A stretch of DNA of 64,000 nucleotides from Alphaproteobacteria bacterium. Its GTDB lineage: Bacteria; Pseudomonadota; Alphaproteobacteria; UBA2966. Location: positions 18,465-82,464 of the forward strand of contig JAGWAU010000004.1 in NCBI GenBank assembly GCA_021296255.1. Direction: 5' to 3'. The notes under the pieces are model-generated. The model saw only the letters and a program-made list of their open reading frames with translations. It searched no databases and was not told where the DNA came from. Positions 7,619 through 17,283 of this stretch are shown one piece after another (position 1 is the first letter of the stretch; each line of letters begins with the position of its first letter). The position numbers and the translations under genes are program-made.

Positions 7619-8791
7619 ATGAACGCCCGCGACGAAACACCGGAACGGCGAATCGACGGAACGCGCGTATCGCAGTCCCCGCGGACCCGGCCCTCGGCTC
7701 GGTCCGTCGGTCGCGCGATCTCGGATATTCGGCGGGGTCTTCCAGTGGTGGTGACGGGCGCCGACGCAGAGTTCGCGGTCGCCTTCGCCGCGGAACAGAC
7801 GACCGACGAGGCGCTCGCCCGCCTCGCGGACTTCGGCGGCAGTTATCCGACCCTCGCGATCACGCTCGAGCGCGCGGCCGTTCTGCATATTCCACCCACC
7901 GGCGCCGATGTGACGGTCTTGAAGATCAAGGACAAGCTGGACTCGGCCACCATCAGGGATCTGTCCGACCCGACGGCGGACCTCGCCAATCCCTTGCGCG
8001 GACCGTTCGCGACTGCCGACGCGCCGCCATCGGCGGCGGTAACCGCAGCTGTGGAGTTGTGCAAACTTGCCAAGCTGCTTCCGGCAGCGGTGACAACGTC
8101 CATCGCCGGCGGGAACTCGCCGCATGCCGAGGCCTTCTCGGCGAACAACGATCTGCTCTTAGTATCTGCCGAAAGCATCGGCAGGTTCCAGGAAAGCATG
8201 GCGGACACACTGGTCCAAGTGACATCCGCGCGCGTGCCGTTGGCGGGCTCCGAGATCGCGGAGGTCATTGCCTTTCGGCCGAGCGACGGTGGGACCGAAC
8301 ACCTAGCCGTCGTCGTCGGCGAGCCTCCCCGCAGCTCCGCCGTGCTGACCCGGCTGCACTCGGAGTGTTTCACCGGGGACTTGCTCGAATCCTTGCGCTG
8401 TGATTGCGGGACCCAGTTGCGTGCCGCCATAGACGCGCTGGCTAAGGAAGGGGGCGGCGTGCTGCTGTACCTCGCGCAGGAAGGCCGCGGCATCGGCCTG
8501 ATCAACAAGTTGCGTACCTACCGCCTTCAGGACCAGGGCTTCGACACGTACGACGCCAATGAACGGTTGGGCTTTGAATTCGATGAACGCATCTTTGAGC
8601 CCGCGGCACGGATGCTCGGGCTGCTCGGCATCTCGCGGGTGTGCCTTCTGACCAACAATCCAAGAAAGGTCGAGGCACTTCGGCATTGTGGAATCGACGT
8701 CGTCGAGCGGGTACCGCACGCCTTCCCGGCCACCGCGCACAACGCCCATTACCTCGACGCGAAAGCCAAGCGGGCCGGCCACATCCTTTAG
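7619..8791 (+). CDS. ribA: GTP cyclohydrolase II (RibA) with a degenerate RibB-like N-terminal domain
   Basis: A 390-residue protein of riboflavin synthesis. Residues about 200-390 form a complete GTP cyclohydrolase II: zinc ligands C250, C261 and C263 (HSECFTGD...SLRCDCGTQ), the catalytic loop YLAQEGRGIGL, and the C-terminal TNNPRKVEAL. The N-terminal 190 residues still resemble dihydroxybutanone-phosphate synthase (AISDIRRGLPVVV...FAAEQTT...ITLERA) but lack the acidic metal- and substrate-binding stretch after VVVTG, so that activity is unlikely. The first step (GTP to the formamido-pyrimidine) should be intact. It stands alone, with no other rib genes adjacent. The ATG at 7619 is the first in-frame start. 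Confidence 0.92.
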   Translation: MNARDETPERRIDGTRVSQSPRTRPSARSVGRAISDIRRGLPVVVTGADAEFAVAFAAEQTTDEALARLADFGGSYPTLAITLERAAVLHIPPTGADVTVLKIKDKLDSATIRDLSDPTADLANPLRGPFATADAPPSAAVTAAVELCKLAKLLPAAVTTSIAGGNSPHAEAFSANNDLLLVSAESIGRFQESMADTLVQVTSARVPLAGSEIAEVIAFRPSDGGTEHLAVVVGEPPRSSAVLTRLHSECFTGDLLESLRCDCGTQLRAAIDALAKEGGGVLLYLAQEGRGIGLINKLRTYRLQDQGFDTYDANERLGFEFDERIFEPAARMLGLLGISRVCLLTNNPRKVEALRHCGIDVVERVPHAFPATAHNAHYLDAKAKRAGHIL

Positions 8792-8820
8792 GCCAACCCC
8801 CTCGATCGTCTCCCGCCGGC

Positions 8821-8985
8821 GCGCAGTGGGGCGTCGGGACCGCCCTGCTTGATGGTCTGACCCAACACTGGACGGACGCCGCCTACCGCCAGATGGCAGC
8901 GATCATCGGCGACTCCGCGAACGAGGCCTCGATCAAACTGCACAAACGCGACGGGTTCCGCCGTATCGGCACCCTGCGATCGGGT
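8821..8985 (+). pseudogene. GNAT-family N-acetyltransferase, C-terminal remnant
   Basis: In the frame starting at 8821 the translation reads GVGTALLDGLTQHW, then AAIIGDSANEASIKLHKRDGF and RRIGTLRSG. This matches the acetyl-CoA-binding loop and the beta-5/beta-6 region of phosphinothricin-type GNAT acetyltransferases. There is no N-terminal half, no start codon in register, and the expected ending (a GFKFGRW-like strand) is lost after TLRSG. I read it as a decayed gene fragment of about 55 codons squeezed between ribA and the radical SAM gene. Confidence 0.7.
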
Positions 8986-9010
8986 GCAACCGTCGGCCCG
9001 CGCAATAGCC

Positions 9011-10186
9011 CTATACGGGCGAGTGGTCGTATCCGGTCATGGAACTGGAGCGACGGTGCTGGTCGTATTCGATCAGGCGCACGGGCTTGCGCTTGCGGCC
9101 CCAGTCCCCGGGCGGGCCATCATAAACGCCTGAAATTGCCATGCTGCAGGAGCGGCAGCGGCCCTTATCGTCGAGGTTCCAACGGGTCAACCTGTACCAG
9201 TCGCGTCCGATGACCTTGTCGCCGCAGCACGGACAGTAGGTCGAACTGCAGGCTTCGTCGTGTACGTTTCCGACGTACACGTGGTGGAGCCCGTTCCGCA
9301 GCGCAATGTCACGGGCACGGAGCAATGCCTCGTGTGGCGTGCGCAGCTTGTTGCGCATGCGATAGTCCGGATGGAAGGCCGTGAAGTGCAGCGGCACGTC
9401 AGTGCCGAGATTGTCGAGGAACCATCGCGTCATATTGTCGATCTCTTCGGGCGAGTCGTTTTCGCCGAGAATGAGAAGGGTCGTGACCTCGAACCACACA
9501 TCGGTCTTGTTGCGCAGGTAAATCAGCGTGTCGAGCACGCGCGCAAGCTCTCCCGTGCAGAGCTTGTGATAGAAGTCCTCGGTGAATGCCTTGAGGTCGA
9601 CGTTGGCGGCGTCCATGTAGGTGTAGAACTCCTCGCGCGCCTCCGGCGCGATATAACCGGCCGTCACCGCCACCGATTTCACGTCGACCGCGTTGCAAGC
9701 CTTGGCGACGTCGATCGCGTACTCCAAAAAGATCGTGGGATCGTTGTAAGTATAGGCCACGGAGCGGCAGCCGAGGCGCAAAGCCGCCTCTGCCAGAGTC
9801 TCCGGCGCGGCCGCGTCCGCCAGTGTATCGACCTCGCGCGACTTGCTGATGTCCCAATTCTGACAGAACTTGCACGTAAGATTGCAGCCCGCAGTGCCAA
9901 ACGACAGCACGGGTGTTCCCGGCAGGAACTGGTTCAACGGCTTCTTCTCGATCGGATCGACGCAGAATCCGCTCGACCGGCCATAGGTCGTGAGCACCAT
10001 GCGTCCGCCCGAGTTCGCGCGCACGAAGCAGAGTCCGCGTTGGCCGTTCCTGAGCTTACAGAAGCGGGGGCAGACGTCGCACTGGATGCGTCCGTCCCCG
10101 AGCGCATGCCAGTGGCGCCCGTCGGCACCCGTGATCACATCTTCGGCTGTCGCAGCATCTCTCATGATTCTGTCGGCGAGCACCAT
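9011..10186 (-). CDS. amrS: AmmeMemoRadiSam system radical SAM enzyme (AmrS)
   Basis: A radical S-adenosylmethionine protein of 391 residues from the ATG at 10186. The 4Fe-4S motif is CNLTCKFCQNW (C101, C105, C108). Before it lies the subfamily's extra cysteine cluster CDVCPRFCKLRNGQRGLC (C36-C53), and a C-terminal zinc-ribbon-like set (CPCCGDK...CRSC) follows the barrel. The tail PPGDWGRKRKPVRL is followed by about 20 further residues to the stop. An in-frame start at 10312 would add 42 poorly coding residues. It is divergent, across 214 nt, from the Memo-AMMECR1 fusion. The reaction catalysed is unknown to me. Confidence 0.9.
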   Translation of the reverse strand: MVLADRIMRDAATAEDVITGADGRHWHALGDGRIQCDVCPRFCKLRNGQRGLCFVRANSGGRMVLTTYGRSSGFCVDPIEKKPLNQFLPGTPVLSFGTAGCNLTCKFCQNWDISKSREVDTLADAAAPETLAEAALRLGCRSVAYTYNDPTIFLEYAIDVAKACNAVDVKSVAVTAGYIAPEAREEFYTYMDAANVDLKAFTEDFYHKLCTGELARVLDTLIYLRNKTDVWFEVTTLLILGENDSPEEIDNMTRWFLDNLGTDVPLHFTAFHPDYRMRNKLRTPHEALLRARDIALRNGLHHVYVGNVHDEACSSTYCPCCGDKVIGRDWYRLTRWNLDDKGRCRSCSMAISGVYDGPPGDWGRKRKPVRLIEYDQHRRSSSMTGYDHSPV

Positions 10187-10400
10187 TCTATCCGATATGC
10201 GAGAGCGCGGAGGTAGTTTTTGAAGAGGTGCCGACGCCACTACGCCTGCCTGGAACCAGAGGTTTGCCGGTGACCGCTGTCGCCGCGGTCTAGGCAGGAC
10301 TATATTTGGCACATTCGGGGGTGGTCATTAGAGTGACGCGACTCCCATCCACATTGGGGAATCCCGCTGGTCGACGATGACCGCAAACAGGACAGGGATC

Positions 10401-11798
10401 ATGGCCACTCAAGGAACCTTCGAGCACGTCCGTTCGCCTGCGGTCGCGGGTTTCTTCTATCCGGAGGATCCCGGTGAACTGCGCAGCACGGTGGAAGCCT
10501 ATCTGGCCGATGCCCGACAGACCAACCTCGAAGATCCGGATACGCCTTGGCCCAAGGCCGTGATCGCACCCCACGCAGGCTACGTCTATTCCGGCCCCGT
10601 CGCCGCCTCCGTCTATGCACGGCTCGAAGCGGCCCGCGAGACCGTGGAGCGGGTCGTTCTGCTGGGACCATCGCATCGCATCGGCTTCACTGGCCTCGCC
10701 GTCTCCAGCGCCGAAGCCTACGTCACGCCCCTCGGTCCCATACCGATCGACGCACGCGCCATCGCCCAAGTCGCCGGGTTCAAACAGGTTCGGCTCATGG
10801 ACGAAGCCCATGCTCAGGAGCATAGCCTAGAGGCGCACCTCCCCTTCCTTCAGACGGTGCTCCGAGACTTTCAACTCGTTCCGGTCGTGGTCGGGGACGT
10901 GGCGCCCGACGATGTCACACACGCACTCGACGCCCTGTGGGGCGGCCCGGAAACCCTGATCGTCATCAGTTCGGACCTCAGCCACTACCATGACTACGCC
11001 ACGGCGAACGAAATGGATAACGCTACGGGTCGTGCCATCCAGACGCTGCAGATGGATGGAGTGACCACTCAGGGCGCCTGCGGCGGACGTCTCATCCGTG
11101 GGCTGATGGCGCTCGCCCGATGCCGGGATCTGCGCATCACGCTCATAGACCTGCGCAATTCGGGCGATACCGCTGGTCCTCGCGACAGAGTCGTGGGTTA
11201 TGGCTCGTTCATCGTCGAAGAAGGTGAGCGCCAGCACCTGTCCGCACGGTTTCGCAAGCATCTCGGCGATATCGCCCATCGGGCCATTCGAACGGGACTG
11301 TCGACCGGAAAGGAACTCAACCTGTCCGCCTCCATGCTGTCGCCGCGGCTGTCGGCACCCCGTGCCAGCTTTGTGACGCTGGAGCGGGACGGTTGCCTGC
11401 GGGGCTGTATCGGATCGCTCTTTCCGCATCAGCCGTTGGCCACCGACGTCGCCAAAAACGCCTTTCGCGCGGCGTTCAAGGATCCGAGGTTCGAACCGCT
11501 TACCGAAGACGAATACGAGGGCATCGATCTGACTATTTCGATCCTGAGTGCTCCCGTCCCGCTGAAGTTTACGTCGGAGGAAGACTTGATCGGCAAACTG
11601 AGGCCCGGCATCGACGGCCTTGTCCTGGAAGACGGGAAAAAACGGAGCACCTTCATGCCGCGGATCTGGAAGCACCACCCCGAGGCATCCGTATTCCTTC
11701 GTCACCTAAAGGCGAAGGCGGGGCTTGAGCCGGACTATTGGGCGGACACCCTCAGAGTCTGGCGCTACATCACGGAGTCCTTCGTACCGGCCACGTAA
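10401..11798 (+). CDS. Memo-AMMECR1 fusion protein (AmmeMemoRadiSam proteins B and A)
   Basis: A 465-residue two-domain protein. Residues about 10-275 are a Memo domain, related to extradiol dioxygenases: H58 (IAPHAGYVYSGP), H92 (GPSHRIGF), H195 (SSDLSHYHDY) and C227 (GACGG) match the vestigial metal site of Memo proteins. Residues about 280-465 are an AMMECR1 domain with the invariant LRGCIG at 333-338. The two domains are separate genes in some genomes; here they are fused, and the radical SAM partner is the divergent neighbour. The ATG at 10401 has AGGGATC directly before it. Function unknown; the constant association implies one pathway. Confidence 0.93.
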   Translation: MATQGTFEHVRSPAVAGFFYPEDPGELRSTVEAYLADARQTNLEDPDTPWPKAVIAPHAGYVYSGPVAASVYARLEAARETVERVVLLGPSHRIGFTGLAVSSAEAYVTPLGPIPIDARAIAQVAGFKQVRLMDEAHAQEHSLEAHLPFLQTVLRDFQLVPVVVGDVAPDDVTHALDALWGGPETLIVISSDLSHYHDYATANEMDNATGRAIQTLQMDGVTTQGACGGRLIRGLMALARCRDLRITLIDLRNSGDTAGPRDRVVGYGSFIVEEGERQHLSARFRKHLGDIAHRAIRTGLSTGKELNLSASMLSPRLSAPRASFVTLERDGCLRGCIGSLFPHQPLATDVAKNAFRAAFKDPRFEPLTEDEYEGIDLTISILSAPVPLKFTSEEDLIGKLRPGIDGLVLEDGKKRSTFMPRIWKHHPEASVFLRHLKAKAGLEPDYWADTLRVWRYITESFVPAT

Positions 11799-11966
11799 CG
11801 TCACCTATTTGGGACATTTCTGTTCCTCAGCATAACAGCCTCCTCACGCTTTACGGGATTCTCAATCTTGAATATTGAGTGACTCGAATCCATCCGGATC
11901 TGCCGTCAATCTCGGAAAGTTCCTAGGAGAACGACACAATCATATTGATTCCAATAGAAAATTTCC

Positions 11967-11995
11967 TTGACAACGGATTCCACTTTGCTCATTTT
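11967..11995 (+). promoter_or_regulatory. possible sigma70 promoter of the M23 peptidase gene
   Basis: TTGACA at 11967-11972 followed, 17 nt later, by the poor -10 CATTTT. It lies in the AT-rich 263-nt gap before the peptidase gene. The same gap holds an inverted repeat CTCAAT...ATTGAG at 11861-11879. The -35 is perfect but the -10 is weak. Confidence 0.35.
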
Positions 11996-12061
11996 TGCGT
12001 GGCTTAGCTTTCACTCCCTGGATTCGTACTAAGGGTCGACACCGGGAGACGCTCACTAGGT

Positions 12062-13507
12062 ATGGCCAGAACGCACCGAGCCCGTCGGTTCAGGCGCAAT
12101 GCTCGACGCGTTGACGGTTCCCGCGTAAGAAGATTCACCGTCTATGGCATAATCTTCGGCCTTGGCATCTTCGTGGCGTTGGCAACCACGCTAGACCTGC
12201 CGACGTTGGACAGTGCGACCGACCGCCCTGCGGACTTGGTCACCGCTCCCAATCCCTATGTGGATCCGCCATCGGATCGTGCCACTTCGCCCGAAGGCGA
12301 GGACGCTGCCTCGGTCGAACTGGAACCGGCTGTCGCGCCTGCGGCGGACCCCGAGCCCACCATCGAGGAGCGGCACATCACCGTGCGCCGCGGCGATACG
12401 TTGATGAAGGTGCTGCGCCGGACCGGTGCCGAACATGACGAAGCTCATACCGCGATTACGGCGCTCAAAACGGTTTTCGATCCGCGACGCCTCATGGCGG
12501 GGCAGAAACTGACGGCGTCGTTCCGGCGCTCCGAGTCCTCGGACAGCAAGTCAAAGAAGACTGGGGAGCTCATGTCGGTGATGGTGAAGCTCGACGTCGA
12601 GCGCAGCGTCGCTGCAAACCGGGCAGAAGACGGATTCGAAGCCACGGAGGTCGTGCGGTCTTTCAAACCCGCCTTCGTCAGAGGCATCGGCCGAATCGAC
12701 GACAGCCTGTTCGTTTCCGCTCGGCGCGCGGGCGTCCCCGCGCAAATTATCATGTATCTCATCCGCATGTTCAGCTGGGACGTCGACTTTCAGCGGGAGA
12801 TCCGGCGCGGTGACCGCTTCGAAATCCTTTTCGAAACATTCAGAGATAGCGATGGTCGGCCTGTGAAGAACGGCGACATTCTGTTCGCGTCTCTTTCGTT
12901 GAGCGGCGCAGACTTACGGCTCTACCGCTTCGCCACCAGTGATGGCGTCGTCGACTACTACGATCCCAAGGGGCAGAGTGCCCGTAAAGCCCTGATGAAG
13001 ACCCCGGTAGACGGCGCGCGGCTGTCATCGCGCTACGGCAAGCGACGCCATCCAATCCTCGGTTACAACATGATGCATCGTGGGATCGACTTCGCAGCGC
13101 CCAGAGGCACCCCGATCATGGCTGCGGGCGACGGCGTCGTTGAGCGCGCCAGCCGCTACGGCGCCTACGGCAAGTACGTCCGCATCCGCCACAACAACAC
13201 CTACAAGACCGCTTACGCTCATCTGAAAAGCTATGCCAAAGGCGTGAGAGGGGGGAAACGGGTCCGGCAAGGACAGATCATCGGATACGTGGGTTCGACT
13301 GGAAGATCGACCGGACCCCATCTGCACTATGAGATCCACCGGAACGGCAAGCAGATAAACCCGCTGCGCCTGAAGCTGCCGACGGGCAGGAAACTCAAGG
13401 GACGCGAGTTCGCCCGTTTCCTTGAAGAGAAGGCCAGCATCGATGTCGCGCTGAGCGAAACACCGGCACTATCCCGACTCGCGCAGGCCGACACCGGGGC
13501 CGAGTAG
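12062..13507 (+). CDS. M23-family peptidoglycan metalloendopeptidase
   Basis: A 481-residue envelope protein. A basic N-terminus and one membrane helix (about residues 25-44, FTVYGIIFGLGIFVALATT) anchor it with the rest in the periplasm. A proline/alanine-rich linker leads to a LysM/OapA-like region beginning ITVRRGDTLMKVLRR (about residue 105). The C-terminal LytM domain (about 325-430) has the zinc ligands in MHRGIDFAAPRG, the active-site histidine in TAYAHLKSY and the HLHYEI triad. It should cleave peptidoglycan cross-links (MepM/NlpD type). It converges on clpB, with 30 nt between their stops. Confidence 0.92.
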   Translation: MARTHRARRFRRNARRVDGSRVRRFTVYGIIFGLGIFVALATTLDLPTLDSATDRPADLVTAPNPYVDPPSDRATSPEGEDAASVELEPAVAPAADPEPTIEERHITVRRGDTLMKVLRRTGAEHDEAHTAITALKTVFDPRRLMAGQKLTASFRRSESSDSKSKKTGELMSVMVKLDVERSVAANRAEDGFEATEVVRSFKPAFVRGIGRIDDSLFVSARRAGVPAQIIMYLIRMFSWDVDFQREIRRGDRFEILFETFRDSDGRPVKNGDILFASLSLSGADLRLYRFATSDGVVDYYDPKGQSARKALMKTPVDGARLSSRYGKRRHPILGYNMMHRGIDFAAPRGTPIMAAGDGVVERASRYGAYGKYVRIRHNNTYKTAYAHLKSYAKGVRGGKRVRQGQIIGYVGSTGRSTGPHLHYEIHRNGKQINPLRLKLPTGRKLKGREFARFLEEKASIDVALSETPALSRLAQADTGAE

Positions 13508-13537
13508 CCCACCCTCTGCGTCGAGGTTCGGTGGACC

Positions 13538-16126
13538 TTATGCCGCCTGCACCAATTCGTCATTCACGATCAGGCCGCCGTCTCCGGCAGTGACCTTGAC
13601 GGCATCGCCTTTGCCGACCTCCCCCTCGAGAATCATGCTGGCCAGAACGTTCTGAAGCTGCCGCTGGATCACGCGTTTGAGAGGCCGGGCGCCATAGACC
13701 GGATCGTAGCCCGCGTTGGCCAGCCAGATCCGGCCGGACTCCTCGATTTCGAGCGTTATGTTGCGGTCCTTGAGCAACGACTGCAGCGAACGGAGTTGAA
13801 TGTCGACAATGCCCGTCATGTCGGTGCGACTGAGACGGTGGAACAAGATGATCTCGTCGAGACGATTGAGGAACTCGGGCCGGAACGCCGCCCGCACCAC
13901 CTCCATCACCTGTTCCCGCGCCGATTCCACGTCTTCCCCGTCCGCCAGAGTCGCCAAGTGATCGGAACCGAGGTTCGAGGTCAGGATGATCAGTGTATTT
14001 CGGAAATCGACCGTGTGGCCATGTCCGTCCGTCAGACGCCCGTCATCGAGCACCTGGAGCAGCACATTGAACACGTCGGGATGAGCCTTTTCGATCTCGT
14101 CGAACAGGATCACCTGATAGGGGCGGCGGCGAACCACCTCGGTCAGGGCACCCCCCTCCTCGTACCCGACGTAGCCGGGCGGCGCCCCGATGAGGCGCGC
14201 GACGGCATGCCTTTCCATGTACTCGGACATATCGATGCGGACCACGGCTTGCTCATCGTCGAACAAGCGCTCCGCCAGCGCCTTCGTGAGCTCAGTCTTG
14301 CCGACACCGGTCGGTCCCAGAAACAGGAAGGAACCGATCGGCCGGTGGGAGTCTTGAAGACCCGCCCGGGCACGACGTACGGCATTCGCCACGGCACCGA
14401 CGGCCTCCTCCTGACCGACAACGCGCTGGGCCAGCTCGGATTCCAGCCCAAGGAGCTTTTCGCGTTCGCCTTCCAGCAACTTGTCGACCGGCACCCCGGT
14501 CGAGCGCGCAACGACATTCGCGATATCTTCGGCGGTGACCTCCTCCCGCATGATCTGCTGTTCGTCTTCCGCCTCGGTGCCCGCCAGGCTTTTCTCGAGT
14601 TCCGGAATGACTCCGTATACCAGTTCCCCGGCCCGCGCGAGATCGCCATCCCGTTGGGCGCGCTCCAATTCGTTACGGGCGGCGTCAAGCTGCTCCTTGA
14701 CCTTCTGAGCCCCAGCCAGCTTGTCCTTTTGGGCCTGCCATTTCGCGGTCAACGCAACGCTGGACTGCTCGAGCTCGGCGAGTTCCTTCTCGAGCCGTTG
14801 CAGCCGTTCGTGGGACGCCGAATCGTCCTCCTTCTTGAGCGCTTCGCGCTCGATCTTGAACTGGATGATGCGACGGTCGAGCTCGTCGATCTCTTCGGGC
14901 TTGGAATCCACTTCCATGCGCCGCCGACTGGTGGCCTCATCGACGAGATCGATGGCCTTGTCGGGCAAGAATCGGTCCGTGATGTAGCGGTTCGACAGTG
15001 TCGCGGCGGCGATGATCGCACCGTCGGTGATGCGAACACCGTGATGAAGCTCGTACTTCTCCTTCAACCCGCGCAGGATGGAAACGGTGTCCTCGACGGT
15101 CGGTTCCGTGACGAATACGGATTGGAAACGACGGGCCAGCGCACCGTCCTTCTCGACATGCTTGCGATATTCATCGAGTGTGGTGGCACCGACACAATGC
15201 AGCTCGCCACGCGCCAAAGCTGGTTTCAACAGGTTGGACGCATCCACCGCGCCTTCGGCCGCGCCCGCGCCGATGAGGGTGTGCATCTCGTCGATGAATA
15301 GGATGACGTCGCCGGCCGCCTGAATTTCGGAAAGCACAGCCTTCAAGCGTTCTTCGAACTCACCCCGGAACTTAGCGCCCGCGATCAAGGCACCGAGATC
15401 GAGGGCCATCAGACGCTTGTTCCTGAGCGACTCCGGGACGTCCCGATTGACGATTCGTTGCGCCAATCCTTCGACGATGGCCGTCTTGCCAACGCCAGGC
15501 TCGCCGATCAGAACCGGATTGTTCTTCGTCCGCCGCGACAGCACCTGAATCGTACGCCGTATCTCTTCGTCGCGACCGATGACCGGATCGAGCTTGCCCT
15601 GAGTCGCATCGTCCGTGAGATCGCGGGCAAATCTCTTCAGGGCCTCGAAGGTATCCTCGGCGCCCACGGTGTCGGCGGTGCGTCCCTTCCGCATATCGGA
15701 GATGGCAGAGTCGAGCGTTTGAGGCGTGACGCCGGCATCTCCCAGAATTTTGGCCGCTTCCGTTCTTGTTGCCACGGCGAGCGCCAGAAGCAAGCGTTCG
15801 ACAGTGACATAGGTGTCGCCCGCCTTTCCTGCGAGTTGCTCCGCGGACTCGAAAAGGCGCGCGGTCTCCGGCGCGAGATACACCTGCCCGGCACCCGACC
15901 CCTCAACCTTGGGAAGCTTGGCGAGGGTCGCTTCGACACCATTCCGAGCTTTCCTGGCGTCACCACCTGCGCTGCCGATGAGATTGACGCACAGACCTTC
16001 CCCGTCGTCGAGCAGCACCTTCAAGAGATGCTCTGGCGTAAAGCGTTGATGACCGGAGCGAAGCGCCAGACCTTGCGCGGCCTGGATGAACCCTTTGGAC
16101 CGCTCGGTATAGGTCTCAAAATCCAT
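13538..16126 (-). CDS. clpB: ATP-dependent disaggregase ClpB
   Basis: A full-length 862-residue Hsp100 chaperone that, with DnaK, extracts polypeptides from aggregates in the cytoplasm. In order: N-terminal Clp repeats (1-145), first AAA+ module with Walker A GEPGVGKT (K214) and Walker [11 protein letters not shown], coiled-coil middle domain (about 410-525, with heptads such as [13 protein letters not shown]), second AAA+ module with [14 protein letters not shown], and a D2-small C-terminal domain. It is monocistronic here, with a sigma32-like promoter about 125 nt upstream. Heat-shock control is expected for the family. Confidence 0.97.
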   Translation of the reverse strand: MDFETYTERSKGFIQAAQGLALRSGHQRFTPEHLLKVLLDDGEGLCVNLIGSAGGDARKARNGVEATLAKLPKVEGSGAGQVYLAPETARLFESAEQLAGKAGDTYVTVERLLLALAVATRTEAAKILGDAGVTPQTLDSAISDMRKGRTADTVGAEDTFEALKRFARDLTDDATQGKLDPVIGRDEEIRRTIQVLSRRTKNNPVLIGEPGVGKTAIVEGLAQRIVNRDVPESLRNKRLMALDLGALIAGAKFRGEFEERLKAVLSEIQAAGDVILFIDEMHTLIGAGAAEGAVDASNLLKPALARGELHCVGATTLDEYRKHVEKDGALARRFQSVFVTEPTVEDTVSILRGLKEKYELHHGVRITDGAIIAAATLSNRYITDRFLPDKAIDLVDEATSRRRMEVDSKPEEIDELDRRIIQFKIEREALKKEDDSASHERLQRLEKELAELEQSSVALTAKWQAQKDKLAGAQKVKEQLDAARNELERAQRDGDLARAGELVYGVIPELEKSLAGTEAEDEQQIMREEVTAEDIANVVARSTGVPVDKLLEGEREKLLGLESELAQRVVGQEEAVGAVANAVRRARAGLQDSHRPIGSFLFLGPTGVGKTELTKALAERLFDDEQAVVRIDMSEYMERHAVARLIGAPPGYVGYEEGGALTEVVRRRPYQVILFDEIEKAHPDVFNVLLQVLDDGRLTDGHGHTVDFRNTLIILTSNLGSDHLATLADGEDVESAREQVMEVVRAAFRPEFLNRLDEIILFHRLSRTDMTGIVDIQLRSLQSLLKDRNITLEIEESGRIWLANAGYDPVYGARPLKRVIQRQLQNVLASMILEGEVGKGDAVKVTAGDGGLIVNDELVQAA

Positions 16127-16251
16127 AATGATGCCCCAACAATGTCAGGCCCAATGTGAAATCACCGTCCGCGAAATGGCCCGGTCGTACGCTCCAGCAT
16201 CGCAGCCCCGAATCAAATGACCGAGATGCGACAGCTGCAACGGCACTGCCT

Positions 16252-16282
16252 CATATGTAGTGTTGCTCAATTGTCACACAAG
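16252..16282 (-). promoter_or_regulatory. sigma32 (RpoH)-like promoter of clpB
   Basis: On the minus strand CTTGTGT (CTTG at 16282-16279) is followed by a 16-nt spacer and TACATAT, resembling the heat-shock consensus CTTGAAA / CCCATAT. It lies about 125 nt before the clpB ATG. The -35 core CTTG and the ATAT of the -10 are matched; the rest is loose. Confidence 0.45.
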
Positions 16283-16361
16283 GGGTAGTGTCGGAAACGC
16301 GGTCTCACTGAAGCCCGGGCGGTGGGGGCCACCACGCGGCCTGCCGGTTGGAGTGACAAAG

Positions 16362-16399
16362 AACGCCGGAGCGGTTCCACTCGAACTGGAACCGTTTTA
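16362..16399 (-). repeat. dispersed palindromic repeat, copy B
   Basis: On the minus strand it reads TAAAACGGTTCC, a 9-nt loop, GGAACCG, then CTCCGGCGTTCT. It shares almost every position with copy C at 52613-52652, and its core arms GGTTCC/GGAACC can pair. It lies 65 nt downstream of the DUF4167 stop. Confidence 0.75.
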
Positions 16400-16463
16400 A
16401 TCTGTCCTGAAAGTCTTCGCCGATATATTAGGGTTGAACCATGGGGAACCGGGCACGTCCCGG

Positions 16464-17018
16464 TTACGCACTGGCGGCGGCATCCCCCTCCGATCCTGTC
16501 GGCTCGGCCTCGCTGGTGTCCTCCACTACGGCCGGTTGATTGTCGCGCCGCTTGTCATCTCCGTTTTCGGGCTCGCTTGCCGCTACCGACACGTCAGAGT
16601 CCGGTCGATCCTTTTCCTCCGCATTGGGTGCAGGCTCGGCCCGTGTGTCCATGTGGTACACGGGTGCCTGCTCGCCAGACAACGCGATCTCCGCAGGCGA
16701 GACCATGGTGCTACGACGGCCGTTATAACGGCTTTGCCCTTGCTCCTGCCCTTGGCTTTGTCCCTGTTGCCCGTCATCGCCGTGTACGACGCGATAATAA
16801 TGCTCGGCGTGCTGCAAATAACCTTCGGCCTTGATCCGGTCGCCGGACGATGACGCGTCTCGCGCCAAGGCGAGGTAGCGATCGCATACCTGCGTCGCAG
16901 TTCCCCTGACTTTAACATCAGGTCCATTGCTGTCGTAGGTTCGATTGGGCCCGTAATTTGACCGCCGGCCACCGGAGCGGCCACGGCCTCTCTTGGGGTT
17001 TGAATTGTGCTTCATCAC
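16464..17018 (-). CDS. DUF4167 domain protein
   Basis: A 184-residue alphaproteobacterial protein of unknown function. The N-terminus is very basic and glycine-rich (NPKRGRGRSGGRRSNYGPN), followed by the conserved helical DUF4167 core (residues 35-80) with KVRGTATQVCDRYLALARDA and AEGYLQHAEHYYRV. The remainder is low-complexity and acidic (Asp, Glu, Pro, Ala). The basic head suggests nucleic acid or ribosome contact, which would suit its place beside prmC and prfA; that is inference. It is 265 nt from prmC and may be transcribed separately. Confidence 0.88.
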   Translation of the reverse strand: MMKHNSNPKRGRGRSGGRRSNYGPNRTYDSNGPDVKVRGTATQVCDRYLALARDASSSGDRIKAEGYLQHAEHYYRVVHGDDGQQGQSQGQEQGQSRYNGRRSTMVSPAEIALSGEQAPVYHMDTRAEPAPNAEEKDRPDSDVSVAASEPENGDDKRRDNQPAVVEDTSEAEPTGSEGDAAASA

Positions 17019-17283
17019 CTCGTGCCACCAGTATTTGTGCCACTGCCCGTAGACAAACCACGCATTGGCGGGGTCGTCCCGCGATACCTACTCAAAGCGG
17101 CTGTCTGGCAGGTCCCCTGCGCCCCCGAACAACGCTCGACCGTACATATCCGAACTGTTCGGCATTGCTGGAGTGGAGTTGGCGGCCCGTCATCAGTTGT
17201 TGTTGTCCCGCCAAATCCTAACGATGACCCTAGCGGCCCCGAGCCGCCATTCCAAGCCCTTTTTTATCTTGACATTCCGGCGC

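Larger units (their letters stand above)
16127..16463. other. 337-nt gap between clpB and the DUF4167 gene
   Basis: No credible gene on either strand. It holds the clpB leader with a sigma32-like promoter (16252-16282) and one copy of the dispersed palindromic repeat (16362-16399), which lies 65 nt behind the stop of the DUF4167 gene. Confidence 0.7.

Noticed and set aside
13796..15301. 501-codon open frame on the plus strand inside clpB
   Set aside because: It is antisense to the intact, highly conserved ClpB and its translation has no recognisable domain; typical of GC-rich shadows.
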